Assembly (NCBI GenBank): GCA_030149025.1 | Contig: JASBSH010000090.1 | Location: forward strand, 1-16,128 | Reading direction: 5' to 3' | Length of the DNA stretch: 16,128 nucleotides | Origin: Actinomycetales bacterium | Lineage (GTDB): Bacteria; Actinomycetota; Actinomycetes; Actinomycetales; BWSM-131 | Shown here: positions 1 to 5,834 of the stretch, in pieces | How positions within the stretch are numbered: position 1 is the first letter of the stretch | Layout: the number at the start of each line of letters is the position of its first letter | Position numbers and translations under genes: made by a program | Notes under the pieces: model-generated | What the model was told of the DNA's origin: nothing | What the model saw: the letters and a program-made list of their open reading frames with translations, nothing else | Databases searched by the model: none

Positions 1-63
1 AACCCGTTTGGTGCAACATGAAACCCGGGTCCTGCTGTCACGCCTCTGGCACCGGGTATTTAT

Positions 64-534
64 TCACCACGCCGAGGTGTGGACGAGGCAGTCGGCGCAG
101 GTTCCGAACACCTCCACCTCGTGCTCGACATCGGTGAACCCGTGCGCCGCGGCCACCTTCGCCGCCCACCGTTCGACGGGGTCGTCCTCGACCTAGACGG
201 TGTGGCCGCAGCGTCGGCAGACGAGATGGTGGTGATGGTTGGGGCCGCACCGGCGGTAGGCCGCCTCCCCGTCGTCGGTGCGCAGCACGTCGACCTCACC
301 GTCGTCGACCATCGCCTGCAATGCCCGGTACACCGTGGCGAGTCCGACCCGCGTGCCTTGTTCGCGCAGTTGGGCGTGGATCTCCTGAGCAGTGCGGAAG
401 GTCTCCTGCCCCGCCAGGAACGCCTCGACCGCCGATCGCTGCCGGCTGGCCCGTCGACGACTCGCCGCGGTGTTTGCGCTGTTCTCGGTGGACTCGGCCG
501 TCACCTCAGTGCTCGTGAGATCAGTGCTCGTCAT
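64..534 (-). pseudogene. zur: Zinc uptake regulator Zur (Fur family), interrupted by an in-frame amber codon
   Basis: Zn-dependent repressor of zinc-uptake genes; in actinobacteria it binds an AT-rich palindrome as a dimer. The start at 534 has GGAGG 6 nt upstream and overlaps the end of znuB by 14 bp. Residues 26-95 form the winged helix (LATVYRAL recognition region), followed by a His cluster (100-103) and the first zinc CxxC (C106, C109). Codon 114 is TAG (193-195). Beyond it the same frame continues for 42 codons to TGA at 64-66 and encodes a clean Zur C-terminus, with VERWAAKVAAAHGFTDVEHE and the second CxxC (C146, C149). Mycobacterium tuberculosis FurB has Glu at the amber position, so GAG to TAG is the simplest change. 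The 113-residue product lacks half of the structural zinc site and most of the dimerisation domain, so it is probably inactive. A base-call error would restore a normal 156-residue Zur. Confidence 0.88.
193..195 (-). other. In-frame premature amber stop codon in zur
   Basis: Minus-strand TAG between ACC-GTC and GTC-GAG, i.e. between residues HTV and VED. No frameshift accompanies it, and coding character is preserved on both sides. One transversion from GAG (Glu) explains it. Confidence 0.9.
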
Positions 535-1477
535 AGTGGCCTCCGTGCACCGCATGCCGATGCCCGTCGTGGACGAAGTCGACGTGGTCGCCGTGCACCA
601 CCGTCGGGTGGCCGCAGTCATCGCCGTGCTCGTGCGGGTGGTACTCACGGCCCCGGTCCCGCCGGGCGCCCAATCTGCGTCGGAACGCGGTGGTGAGGGC
701 AGCCAGGAGGAACACGGCGATGGTCAGGCTGACGATCGTCCCACCGGACGGGGTGTTGGTGTAGTACGACGCCGTCACACCGAGCACGCTGGTCAGGATG
801 CCGACGACCACCGCGGTCACCATCGTGCTGCGGAAGCTCCGCGACGTCAGTTGCGCAACAGCGTTGGGCACGATCATGAGGGCGCTGATCAGCAGCAGTC
901 CGACAACGCGCATCGAGACCACGACGGTGACCGCCGTGAGCACCGCGAGCAGCAGGTTCAGGGCGAGCACGTTCATGCCCGTCGCTCGCGCGTACTCCTC
1001 GTCGTTGCTGACGGCGAACAATCGGGGGGCAAGAGTCAGCACACTGCCGAGGACCACTGCGGCCAAGACGGTGAAGACCACCAGGTCGGACGTGGTCGTG
1101 GTCGTGATCGCACCGAACAGGTAGCTGTTCAGGTTCGCCGGCGTTCCGTTGGGCGACATGCTGATCAGCACCACACCGCCCGCGATGCCGCCGTAGAACA
1201 GGACCGCGAGCGCGACGTCGCCGCTGGTCCTGCCGTAGGCGCGCATCAGCTCGATCAGCACCGCACCGGCAACCGCTGCGATGAGAGCCGTCCAGACAGG
1301 GCTGCTTGACGTCAGCACCCCGAGCGCGACACCGCTGAGGGCGACGTGCCCCATGCCGTCGCCGATCAGCGCCAACCGCCTCTGCACCAGGAAGGTGCCC
1401 ACCACCGGCGCGGTCAACCCCACGAGAAGCGCCGCGATGAGCGCGCGCTGCATGAACGCGAACTCGAGGATCTCCAT
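521..1477 (-). CDS. znuB: Zinc ABC transporter permease ZnuB with His-rich C-terminal tail
   Basis: Membrane subunit of the high-affinity zinc importer (ABC-3 family). The 318-residue product opens MEILEFAFMQRALIAALLVG, typical of the family, with the characteristic LALIGDGMGHVALSGVALG near residues 35-53 and about eight hydrophobic segments to residue ~265. The last 40 residues (279-318) form a hydrophilic tail with 12 His, 1 Cys and many Asp/Glu, a plausible zinc-binding appendage on the cytoplasmic side. The start lies 3 nt after the znuC stop, so the two are probably translationally coupled. The 3' end overlaps zur by 14 bp. Substrate could be manganese by fold alone, but the operon with zur and a Zur-box-like promoter argues for zinc. 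Confidence 0.93.
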   Translation of the reverse strand: MEILEFAFMQRALIAALLVGLTAPVVGTFLVQRRLALIGDGMGHVALSGVALGVLTSSSPVWTALIAAVAGAVLIELMRAYGRTSGDVALAVLFYGGIAGGVVLISMSPNGTPANLNSYLFGAITTTTTSDLVVFTVLAAVVLGSVLTLAPRLFAVSNDEEYARATGMNVLALNLLLAVLTAVTVVVSMRVVGLLLISALMIVPNAVAQLTSRSFRSTMVTAVVVGILTSVLGVTASYYTNTPSGGTIVSLTIAVFLLAALTTAFRRRLGARRDRGREYHPHEHGDDCGHPTVVHGDHVDFVHDGHRHAVHGGHYDEH

Positions 1478-1480
1478 CGC

Positions 1481-2296
1481 TCACCCACCCAGCCGCGGGT
1501 CGGCCACCCAACCCGGCGTGACGTCGTCCTCATGGTCCTCGTCCGGGTGGTGCGCGTGCTCGGCGCCCTCCAGCACGGCGTCCGAGGCACCCACCATCGA
1601 GCTGAGGAGCGGACCGTCGTACCGCTTGCGTCCCTCCTGGAGGACGACTGCGCGGGTGACCATCGGGACGAGGGGGCCGATCTCGTGACTGACGACCAGC
1701 ATCGTCACCCGGTGGTCAGCGAGCCGGCGCAGTGTCGCGGCCAGAGACCGCTGGTGGGAGACGTCGACGCCCGCGGTGGGCTCATCCATCACCAGGACGT
1801 CGGGTTCGCTCGCCAGCGCCCGCGCGATGAGCACCCGTCGCTGCTGGCCCCCGGACAGCTCCCCGACCGGCGTCTTCATGCGATCGCTCAAGCCCACGGT
1901 CTCGACGGCGCGCTCCACCGCCGCCCGGTCGGTCGCGCCGAGGCGGTGGAACCACCCCAACCGAGGCAGCCGCCCGCTGGAGACGACCTCCCGGACGGTC
2001 GACGGCAGGGCGCTGCCCGCCGTGTGCCGCTGGGGCACGTAGCCGATCCTGGCCCGGTCGTGGAAGCGGTTCGCCTGGATCCCGAAGAGCTCTAGCGTGC
2101 CGCCCTGCAGCTGGGCCAGACCGAGAATCCCCCGCACCAGCGTCGACTTGCCTGATCCGTTGGCGCCCAATACCGCCACGACTTCCCCCGGCATCAGGTC
2201 GAAGTCGAGATCACGTACCACCGCGAGGTCGCCGTAGCCGATCGATGCGTGCCGCAAACGGACGACAGGCGTCAGCTGCCCTCCGGTGGCGTTCAT
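1481..2296 (-). CDS. znuC: Zinc ABC transporter ATP-binding protein ZnuC
   Basis: ATPase subunit that powers ZnuB. The ATG at 2296 overlaps the znuA stop as ATGA; this is preferred to a TTG 6 nt further upstream. The 271-residue product shows every ABC motif: Walker A GANGSGKS (44-51), Q-loop Gln89 in YVPQR, signature LSGGQ (147-151), Walker B VLVMDEP (167-173) and H-loop His204 in VSHE. The C-terminal 25 residues are acidic and contain several His (HAHHPDEDHEDD), a mild echo of the His tail on ZnuB. It lies between znuA and znuB in a tightly packed operon, and the length is normal. Confidence 0.95.
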   Translation of the reverse strand: MNATGGQLTPVVRLRHASIGYGDLAVVRDLDFDLMPGEVVAVLGANGSGKSTLVRGILGLAQLQGGTLELFGIQANRFHDRARIGYVPQRHTAGSALPSTVREVVSSGRLPRLGWFHRLGATDRAAVERAVETVGLSDRMKTPVGELSGGQQRRVLIARALASEPDVLVMDEPTAGVDVSHQRSLAATLRRLADHRVTMLVVSHEIGPLVPMVTRAVVLQEGRKRYDGPLLSSMVGASDAVLEGAEHAHHPDEDHEDDVTPGWVADPRLGG

Positions 2297-3300
2297 GAGC
2301 AACCTTGACCTGCACGCAGCGTCGCCAGATTGCTCTTCATCACCTCAACGTAGTTGCTTCCGGCAGACGCCTTGGTGAGACCCTCGAGGGGGTCGAGGAC
2401 GGCGGTGCTGGCGCCGGTCTCGTCGGCGACGGTGCGGGCCACGGCAGGATCCACGAGCGTCTCGTAATAGACCGTCGTGACGTTGTTCTCCTCGACGAAT
2501 CGCGTCACGGCCTTGAGCTGCTGCGGGCTCGGCTCGCTCTCCGGTGAGAGGCCGCTGATGCCGACCTGGTCGAAGTCGTAGCGAGCCGCGATGTAACCGA
2601 AGGCCGCATGGCTGGTGACGAGATTTCGGTTCCGGCACGTGGCGAGGCCGGAGCGGAACTCCTGGTCGAGCGACTCCAGCTCACGGCGGAGCTGCTCGGC
2701 GTTGGCGCGGTAGTCCAGTGCGTTGGGCGGGTCGACCTGCTCCAACCGTCCGGCCACGGCATCGGCCACATCCGCCAGCCGCGTGGGGTCGAGCCAGAAG
2801 TGGGGGTCGATCGCCCCGGTGCCCCGGCCGTCCCCGGCCTGGCCGTTCGTGCCGGCGTCCCCGGCCGGGGTGCTCGCGCCGCCCTCCGGTGGCCCCTGCA
2901 GGTCCAGTCGGGCGCTGGCGGTGACGTCCAGCGCCGCCCCACCGGGGGCGGATGCAACGGCGTCGTCGACGGCGGGCTGGAACCCCTTGAGGTACACCAC
3001 CAGGTCCGACTCGCCGATGCGTGCGACGTCCCTGGGCGCCAGCTCCAGGTCGTGCGGTTCGACACCGGGTTTCGTCAGGTCGGTCAAGTTGACGTTCCCG
3101 GCGCCCACACGCGCCACCACGAACGCCAGAGGGTAGAAGCTGGCTGCGACGTCGACGCTCGTGGCTGCGGCTGCGTCGGTGTCACCGTCGGATGCGGAGC
3201 CGCACCCACTGAGCAGGAGGGCGAGCACGGCGGGTGCCGCGCCGAGGCGCAGGGTCGAGCGCCACCGGGCTCGCAGCGAGCCACCATCAGGGTGAGACAT
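2293..3300 (-). CDS. znuA: Zinc ABC transporter substrate-binding lipoprotein ZnuA
   Basis: Surface-anchored zinc receptor (cluster 9 solute-binding protein). The 335-residue product has a basic N-terminus (R11-R18), a hydrophobic core and the lipobox L-S-G-C with lipidated Cys33. Expected metal ligands are visible: His83 (EPHDLEL), His167 (DPHFWLDP), His231 (SHAAFGY) and an acidic residue near Asp303 (LDPL). Cys222 and Cys334 could form the disulfide typical of ZnuA. The loop between helices, usually His/Asp-rich in ZnuA, is here G/P/T/A-rich (about 136-163) with no His. I chose ATG 3300 over TTG 3336 because the extension would run through the promoter and Zur-box-like site. No Shine-Dalgarno precedes ATG 3300; a -10 hexamer 6 nt before it suggests a leaderless mRNA. 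Confidence 0.94.
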   Translation of the reverse strand: MSHPDGGSLRARWRSTLRLGAAPAVLALLLSGCGSASDGDTDAAAATSVDVAASFYPLAFVVARVGAGNVNLTDLTKPGVEPHDLELAPRDVARIGESDLVVYLKGFQPAVDDAVASAPGGAALDVTASARLDLQGPPEGGASTPAGDAGTNGQAGDGRGTGAIDPHFWLDPTRLADVADAVAGRLEQVDPPNALDYRANAEQLRRELESLDQEFRSGLATCRNRNLVTSHAAFGYIAARYDFDQVGISGLSPESEPSPQQLKAVTRFVEENNVTTVYYETLVDPAVARTVADETGASTAVLDPLEGLTKASAGSNYVEVMKSNLATLRAGQGCS

Positions 3301-3336
3301 AGAATCATTCTCACTTGCCGCCGACAACCGGGTCAA
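3301..3336 (-). promoter_or_regulatory. znuA promoter with overlapping Zur-box-like palindrome
   Basis: Reading the minus strand: -35 TTGACC (3336-3331), 18-nt spacer, -10 GAGAAT (3312-3307), 6 nt, then the znuA ATG. The 11-bp perfect palindrome AGAATGATTCT (3311-3301) covers the -10 and runs to the start codon. In context, TGAGAATGATTCT resembles the actinobacterial Zur consensus (TGAAAATGATTTTCA-like). Zinc-bound Zur here would block RNA polymerase. Two direct AACCGGGT copies (3326-3333 and 3336-3343 on the plus strand), 10 bp apart, flank the -35. Confidence 0.65.
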
Positions 3337-3368
3337 ACCGGGTTGGCTGGATCAGCGGAGGATGCGGC

Positions 3369-3722
3369 TCACGGCCACGCCAGCAGGCCCACCAGGACGG
3401 CGACACGCAGCACCCGCTGCATGGGCGCCAGAGCGGGCCATGCCAGGTAGCTCAGCCAGCCCAGGAGCGCCAGCGCGGGAAGCAGGCCGAGGGCCGACCA
3501 CCGGTTGTCCGCCAGCATGGCCGCGAGGACGCCGACCCCGACCAGGGCGGCGACGATGAACGCCCGCACGCCGGAAAGCTGTTGCAGGACCGGCTCGGAC
3601 GCCTGCACGACACGGGTGCGGTGAGTCATCGGCTGGCCGACCGGACGGTCCGCGGAGCCGTCGCCCGGGTGCGCCGACGGCTGGTTGCCGGGCGGCTGAC
3701 CGCGGTCACGATCGGCGGGCAT
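3369..3722 (-). CDS. Small membrane protein (DUF6703-like), function unknown
   Basis: Up to 117 residues: a hydrophilic Pro/Asp/Arg-rich N-terminus (1-45), then hydrophobic segments at about 53-69, 76-94 and 105-116, the last running to the C-terminus. The pattern (LPALALLGWLSYLAWPAL then a terminal hydrophobic stretch) resembles the small actinobacterial DUF6703 proteins, which I recall near glyS, but I cannot verify the match. The start is uncertain: ATG 3722 lies only 14 bp from the divergent gene at 3737, and neither it nor the internal ATG at 3629 (86 residues) has a clear Shine-Dalgarno. It reads in the same direction as znuA, 68 bp upstream of it, and may feed some read-through into the zinc operon. 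Confidence 0.65.
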   Translation of the reverse strand: MPADRDRGQPPGNQPSAHPGDGSADRPVGQPMTHRTRVVQASEPVLQQLSGVRAFIVAALVGVGVLAAMLADNRWSALGLLPALALLGWLSYLAWPALAPMQRVLRVAVLVGLLAWP

Positions 3723-3723
3723 G

Positions 3724-3743
3724 CCAGCATCGTCGCATGCTGG
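3724..3743. promoter_or_regulatory. Operator-like dyad between divergent genes
   Basis: Perfect 7-bp inverted repeat CCAGCAT / ATGCTGG separated by CGTCGC, lying between the divergent start codons at 3722 and 3737 and including the ATG at 3737. The left arm also contains CAGCAT 6 nt before that ATG, a possible -10 for a leaderless transcript. Position suggests autoregulation, but no binding protein is evident. Confidence 0.35.
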
Positions 3744-4090
3744 TCGTCAACAGGTACCGCGTCGCCGCCGGCGAGGCCGACGAGTTCGAAGGGGCGGCCC
3801 GTCGGGCGCTCGCGGCGCTCGGTGCGAGGCCGGGGTTCGTGGCCGGGCAGGTCGGGCGCAACGTCGACGATCCGGACCTCTGGGTGATGAGCACGCGCTG
3901 GCAGTCCGTGGGCGCCTACCGCCGGGCGCTGTCGGCATATGACGTGAAGCTGAATGCGATACCGCTGATGTACCAGGCGATCGACGAGCCCAGCGCCTTC
4001 GAGGTGCTGCTGGAGCAAACCGGGGACCGGGTCGCGGCGTTCGCCAGCGACCGGGCTCCCGATAACCTGGGGCGTCCTGGTCGCGCCTGA
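3737..4090 (+). CDS. Antibiotic biosynthesis monooxygenase (ABM)-fold family protein
   Basis: The 117-residue protein has the small ferredoxin-like ABM pattern: a first strand MLVVNRYRVAAGEADEFE, a helix rich in Ala/Arg, the GFVAGQVGRN strand, and LWVMSTRWQSVGAYRRALSA, where the W-x-S-x-x-A/Y-x-R/A helix follows the central strand. Members are cofactor-free oxygenases, heme-degrading enzymes or simple ligand-binding dimers. The haem-degrading MhuD/IsdG signature is not evident, and the C-terminal 25 residues are low complexity. No Shine-Dalgarno precedes the ATG. Divergent from the membrane-protein gene and 71 bp upstream of glyS. Specific function unknown. Confidence 0.75.
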   Translation: MLVVNRYRVAAGEADEFEGAARRALAALGARPGFVAGQVGRNVDDPDLWVMSTRWQSVGAYRRALSAYDVKLNAIPLMYQAIDEPSAFEVLLEQTGDRVAAFASDRAPDNLGRPGRA

Positions 4091-4161
4091 CGGCCAGAGC
4101 CCTACCCGCCCCGGACCCACGAGTTCCGCCGACATCCAGCCGGATGGAGTGAGCACCCACC

Positions 4162-5550
4162 ATGGCCGCAGCAGCCAGCCGCATCGAGACCGTCGTCAGC
4201 CTGTGCAAGCGCCGGGGGTTCGTCTACCCCTCCGGGGAGATCTACGGCGGCACCCGGTCGGCGTGGGACTACGGGCCTCTCGGCGTGGAGCTCAAGGAGA
4301 ACATCAAGAAGCAGTGGTGGCGCTCGATGGTCACCGGCCGCGACGACGTCGTGGGCATCGACTCGTCGGTGATCCTGCCGCGTCAGACCTGGGTCGCCTC
4401 GGGGCACGTGAGCGCGTTCAGCGACCCGCTCACCGAGTGCCAGTCCTGCCACAAGCGGTTCCGCGCGGACCACTTGGAGGAGGAGTACGAGGCGAAGAAG
4501 GGCCGGCTGCCCGAGAACGGGCTGGCAGACATCGCCTGCCCGAACTGCGGCACGCGGGGCGCGTGGACCGAGCCACGCGAGTTCAACATGATGCTGAAGA
4601 CCTACCTCGGTCCGGTGGAGGACGAGTCCGGCCTGCACTACCTGCGGCCAGAGACCGCTCAGGGCATCTTCGTCAACTTCCTCAACGTGATGTCCAGCGC
4701 CCGCAAGAAGCCGCCGTTCGGCATCGGCCAGATCGGCAAGTCCTTCCGCAACGAGATCACCCCCGGCAACTTCATCTTCCGCACCCGTGAGTTCGAGCAG
4801 ATGGAGATGGAGTTCTTCGTCGAGCCCGGCACGGACGAGGAGTGGCACCAGTACTGGATCGACACCCGCATGCAGTGGTACGTCGACCTCGGGATCTCCC
4901 CGGACAACCTGCGCCTGTACGAGCACCCGAAGGAGAAGCTCTCCCACTACTCCAAGCGCACCGTCGACATCGAGTACCGCTTCGGCTTCACCGGGTCGGA
5001 GTGGGGTGAGCTCGAGGGCATCGCGAACCGCACCGACTTCGACCTCAAGACGCACACCGAGCACTCGGGCGTGGACCTGTCCTACTTCGACCAGGCGAAG
5101 GGTGAGCGCTGGACGCCGTACGTCATCGAGCCGGCAGCGGGCCTGTCCCGGTCGCTCATGACCTTCCTCGTGGAGGCCTACGCCGAGGACGAGGCGCCGA
5201 ACGCGAAGGGCGGGGTGGACAAGCGGGTGGTGCTGCGCCTCGACCCTCGGCTCGCGCCGGTGAAGGCGGCGGTGCTTCCGTTGTCCCGCAACGAGAACCT
5301 CTCCCCGAAGGCGCGTGACCTTGCCGCCGAGCTGCGCCGCTACTGGAACGTCGAGTTCGACGACGCAGGTGCGATCGGCCGCCGCTACCGCCGGCAGGAC
5401 GAGATCGGTACGCCGTTCTGCCTGACCGTCGACTTCGACACCCTCGAGGACCAGGCCGTCACGGTGCGCGAGCGCGACTCCATGGCGCAGGAACGCGTTG
5501 CCCTCGACAAGGTGTCGGAGTACCTGGCCGCGCGCTTGCCCGGCTGCTGA
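4162..5550 (+). CDS. glyS: Glycyl-tRNA synthetase, single-chain class II (alpha2 type)
   Basis: Charges tRNA-Gly with glycine in the cytosol; essential for translation. The 462-residue length matches the dimeric bacterial/archaeal type rather than the alpha2-beta2 enzyme. Visible features: N-terminal KRRGFVYPSGEIYGG (17-31) and DYGPLGVELKENIK (36-49), a zinc-ribbon-like insertion with CxxC pairs (C93/C96 and C126/C129), LRPETAQG (161-168), FRNEI (195-199) and FRTREFEQMEMEFF (206-219) of motif 2, and motif 3 around AAGLSRSLMTFLVEAY near residue 330. The anticodon-binding domain fills the C-terminal third. GGAGTG about 11 nt upstream is the likely Shine-Dalgarno. No T-box leader is visible in the 71-bp upstream gap. 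No frameshift or missing motif. Confidence 0.97.
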   Translation: MAAAASRIETVVSLCKRRGFVYPSGEIYGGTRSAWDYGPLGVELKENIKKQWWRSMVTGRDDVVGIDSSVILPRQTWVASGHVSAFSDPLTECQSCHKRFRADHLEEEYEAKKGRLPENGLADIACPNCGTRGAWTEPREFNMMLKTYLGPVEDESGLHYLRPETAQGIFVNFLNVMSSARKKPPFGIGQIGKSFRNEITPGNFIFRTREFEQMEMEFFVEPGTDEEWHQYWIDTRMQWYVDLGISPDNLRLYEHPKEKLSHYSKRTVDIEYRFGFTGSEWGELEGIANRTDFDLKTHTEHSGVDLSYFDQAKGERWTPYVIEPAAGLSRSLMTFLVEAYAEDEAPNAKGGVDKRVVLRLDPRLAPVKAAVLPLSRNENLSPKARDLAAELRRYWNVEFDDAGAIGRRYRRQDEIGTPFCLTVDFDTLEDQAVTVRERDSMAQERVALDKVSEYLAARLPGC

Positions 5551-5738
5551 GGGCGGGCCCCGCCCGCGCGCTCTGCACCGCCCCGCCCGCGCCTGCCCTG
5601 CCTCGCAACGCCACGGAGTGCCTCCGCGGCCTATGGAACGCCGCGGAGGCACTCGGTGGCACGTCGTGGACGCCGCGAACCTCCGCAGTAGCGCCTTTTG
5701 CACCCGCTTCGCGGCCGTCGTCGACCCCAGAAAGGGTG
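5551..5738. other. Intergenic region after glyS
   Basis: Begins with a C/G-rich stretch (5551-5580) capable of small GC hairpins, then holds the strong hairpin described separately (5616-5654). No credible small ORF or RNA gene was seen; the following promoter and leader (5739-5834) are listed separately. Confidence 0.6.
5616..5654 (+). terminator. Strong hairpin downstream of glyS (terminator or REP-like dyad)
   Basis: Perfect 15-bp inverted repeat, GAGTGCCTCCGCGGC (5616-5630) and GCCGCGGAGGCACTC (5640-5654), with a 9-nt loop. It starts 66 nt after the glyS stop. No U-tract follows, so it would be a U-less (I-shaped) actinobacterial terminator. Near-duplicate flanking words (AACGCC before each arm) also fit a dispersed REP-type repeat. 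Confidence 0.55.
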
Positions 5739-5768
5739 CTGACACCTGCGACGTCTCGCGCCTACGCT
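5739..5768 (+). promoter_or_regulatory. Predicted promoter of the flavoprotein-cyclase operon
   Basis: CTGACA (5739-5744), 18-nt spacer and TACGCT (5763-5768), which fits the actinobacterial TANNNT -10. Transcription from about 5775 would give a leader of roughly 60 nt. Confidence 0.45.
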
Positions 5769-5773
5769 CGGAG

Positions 5774-5832
5774 CCGGGGTCGGCACCAGCCGGGAGGGGG
5801 TGACCCCGGAAGGTCGCCCGCGGAAGGTGCCG
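5774..5832 (+). promoter_or_regulatory. Structured 5' leader that can mask the ribosome-binding site
   Basis: Two perfect inverted repeats interlock. Helix 1 is CCGGGGTC (5774-5781) with GACCCCGG (5802-5809). Helix 2 is CGGCACC (5781-5787) with GGTGCCG (5826-5832). The 5' arm of helix 2 sits in the loop of helix 1, and its 3' arm overlaps the Shine-Dalgarno GGAAGG (5822-5827). CGGAAGGT also occurs twice (5807-5814 and 5821-5828). The geometry suggests alternative folds or a pseudoknot; chance pairing in GC-rich DNA is possible. No known riboswitch class is recognised. Confidence 0.35.
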
Positions 5833-5834
5833 AC

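Noticed and set aside
1..63. Possible terminator or gene downstream of zur
   Set aside because: Only a short ACCCGGGT palindrome is visible and the window edge cuts the context.
64..534. Amber as recoded sense codon (pyrrolysine-type)
   Set aside because: The residue is a plain Glu in homologues, no recoding element was seen, and other genes here use TAG as a normal stop (dgt, dnaG).
4091..4161. T-box or other riboswitch upstream of glyS
   Set aside because: The gap is only 71 bp and contains no T-box bulge sequence or specifier-like hairpin.
4102..5745. 547-codon open frame on the minus strand opposite glyS
   Set aside because: Antisense shadow of a strongly biased GC-rich gene; its Arg/Val/Leu/Gly/Ala-rich sequence shows no domain, while glyS on the plus strand has all family motifs.
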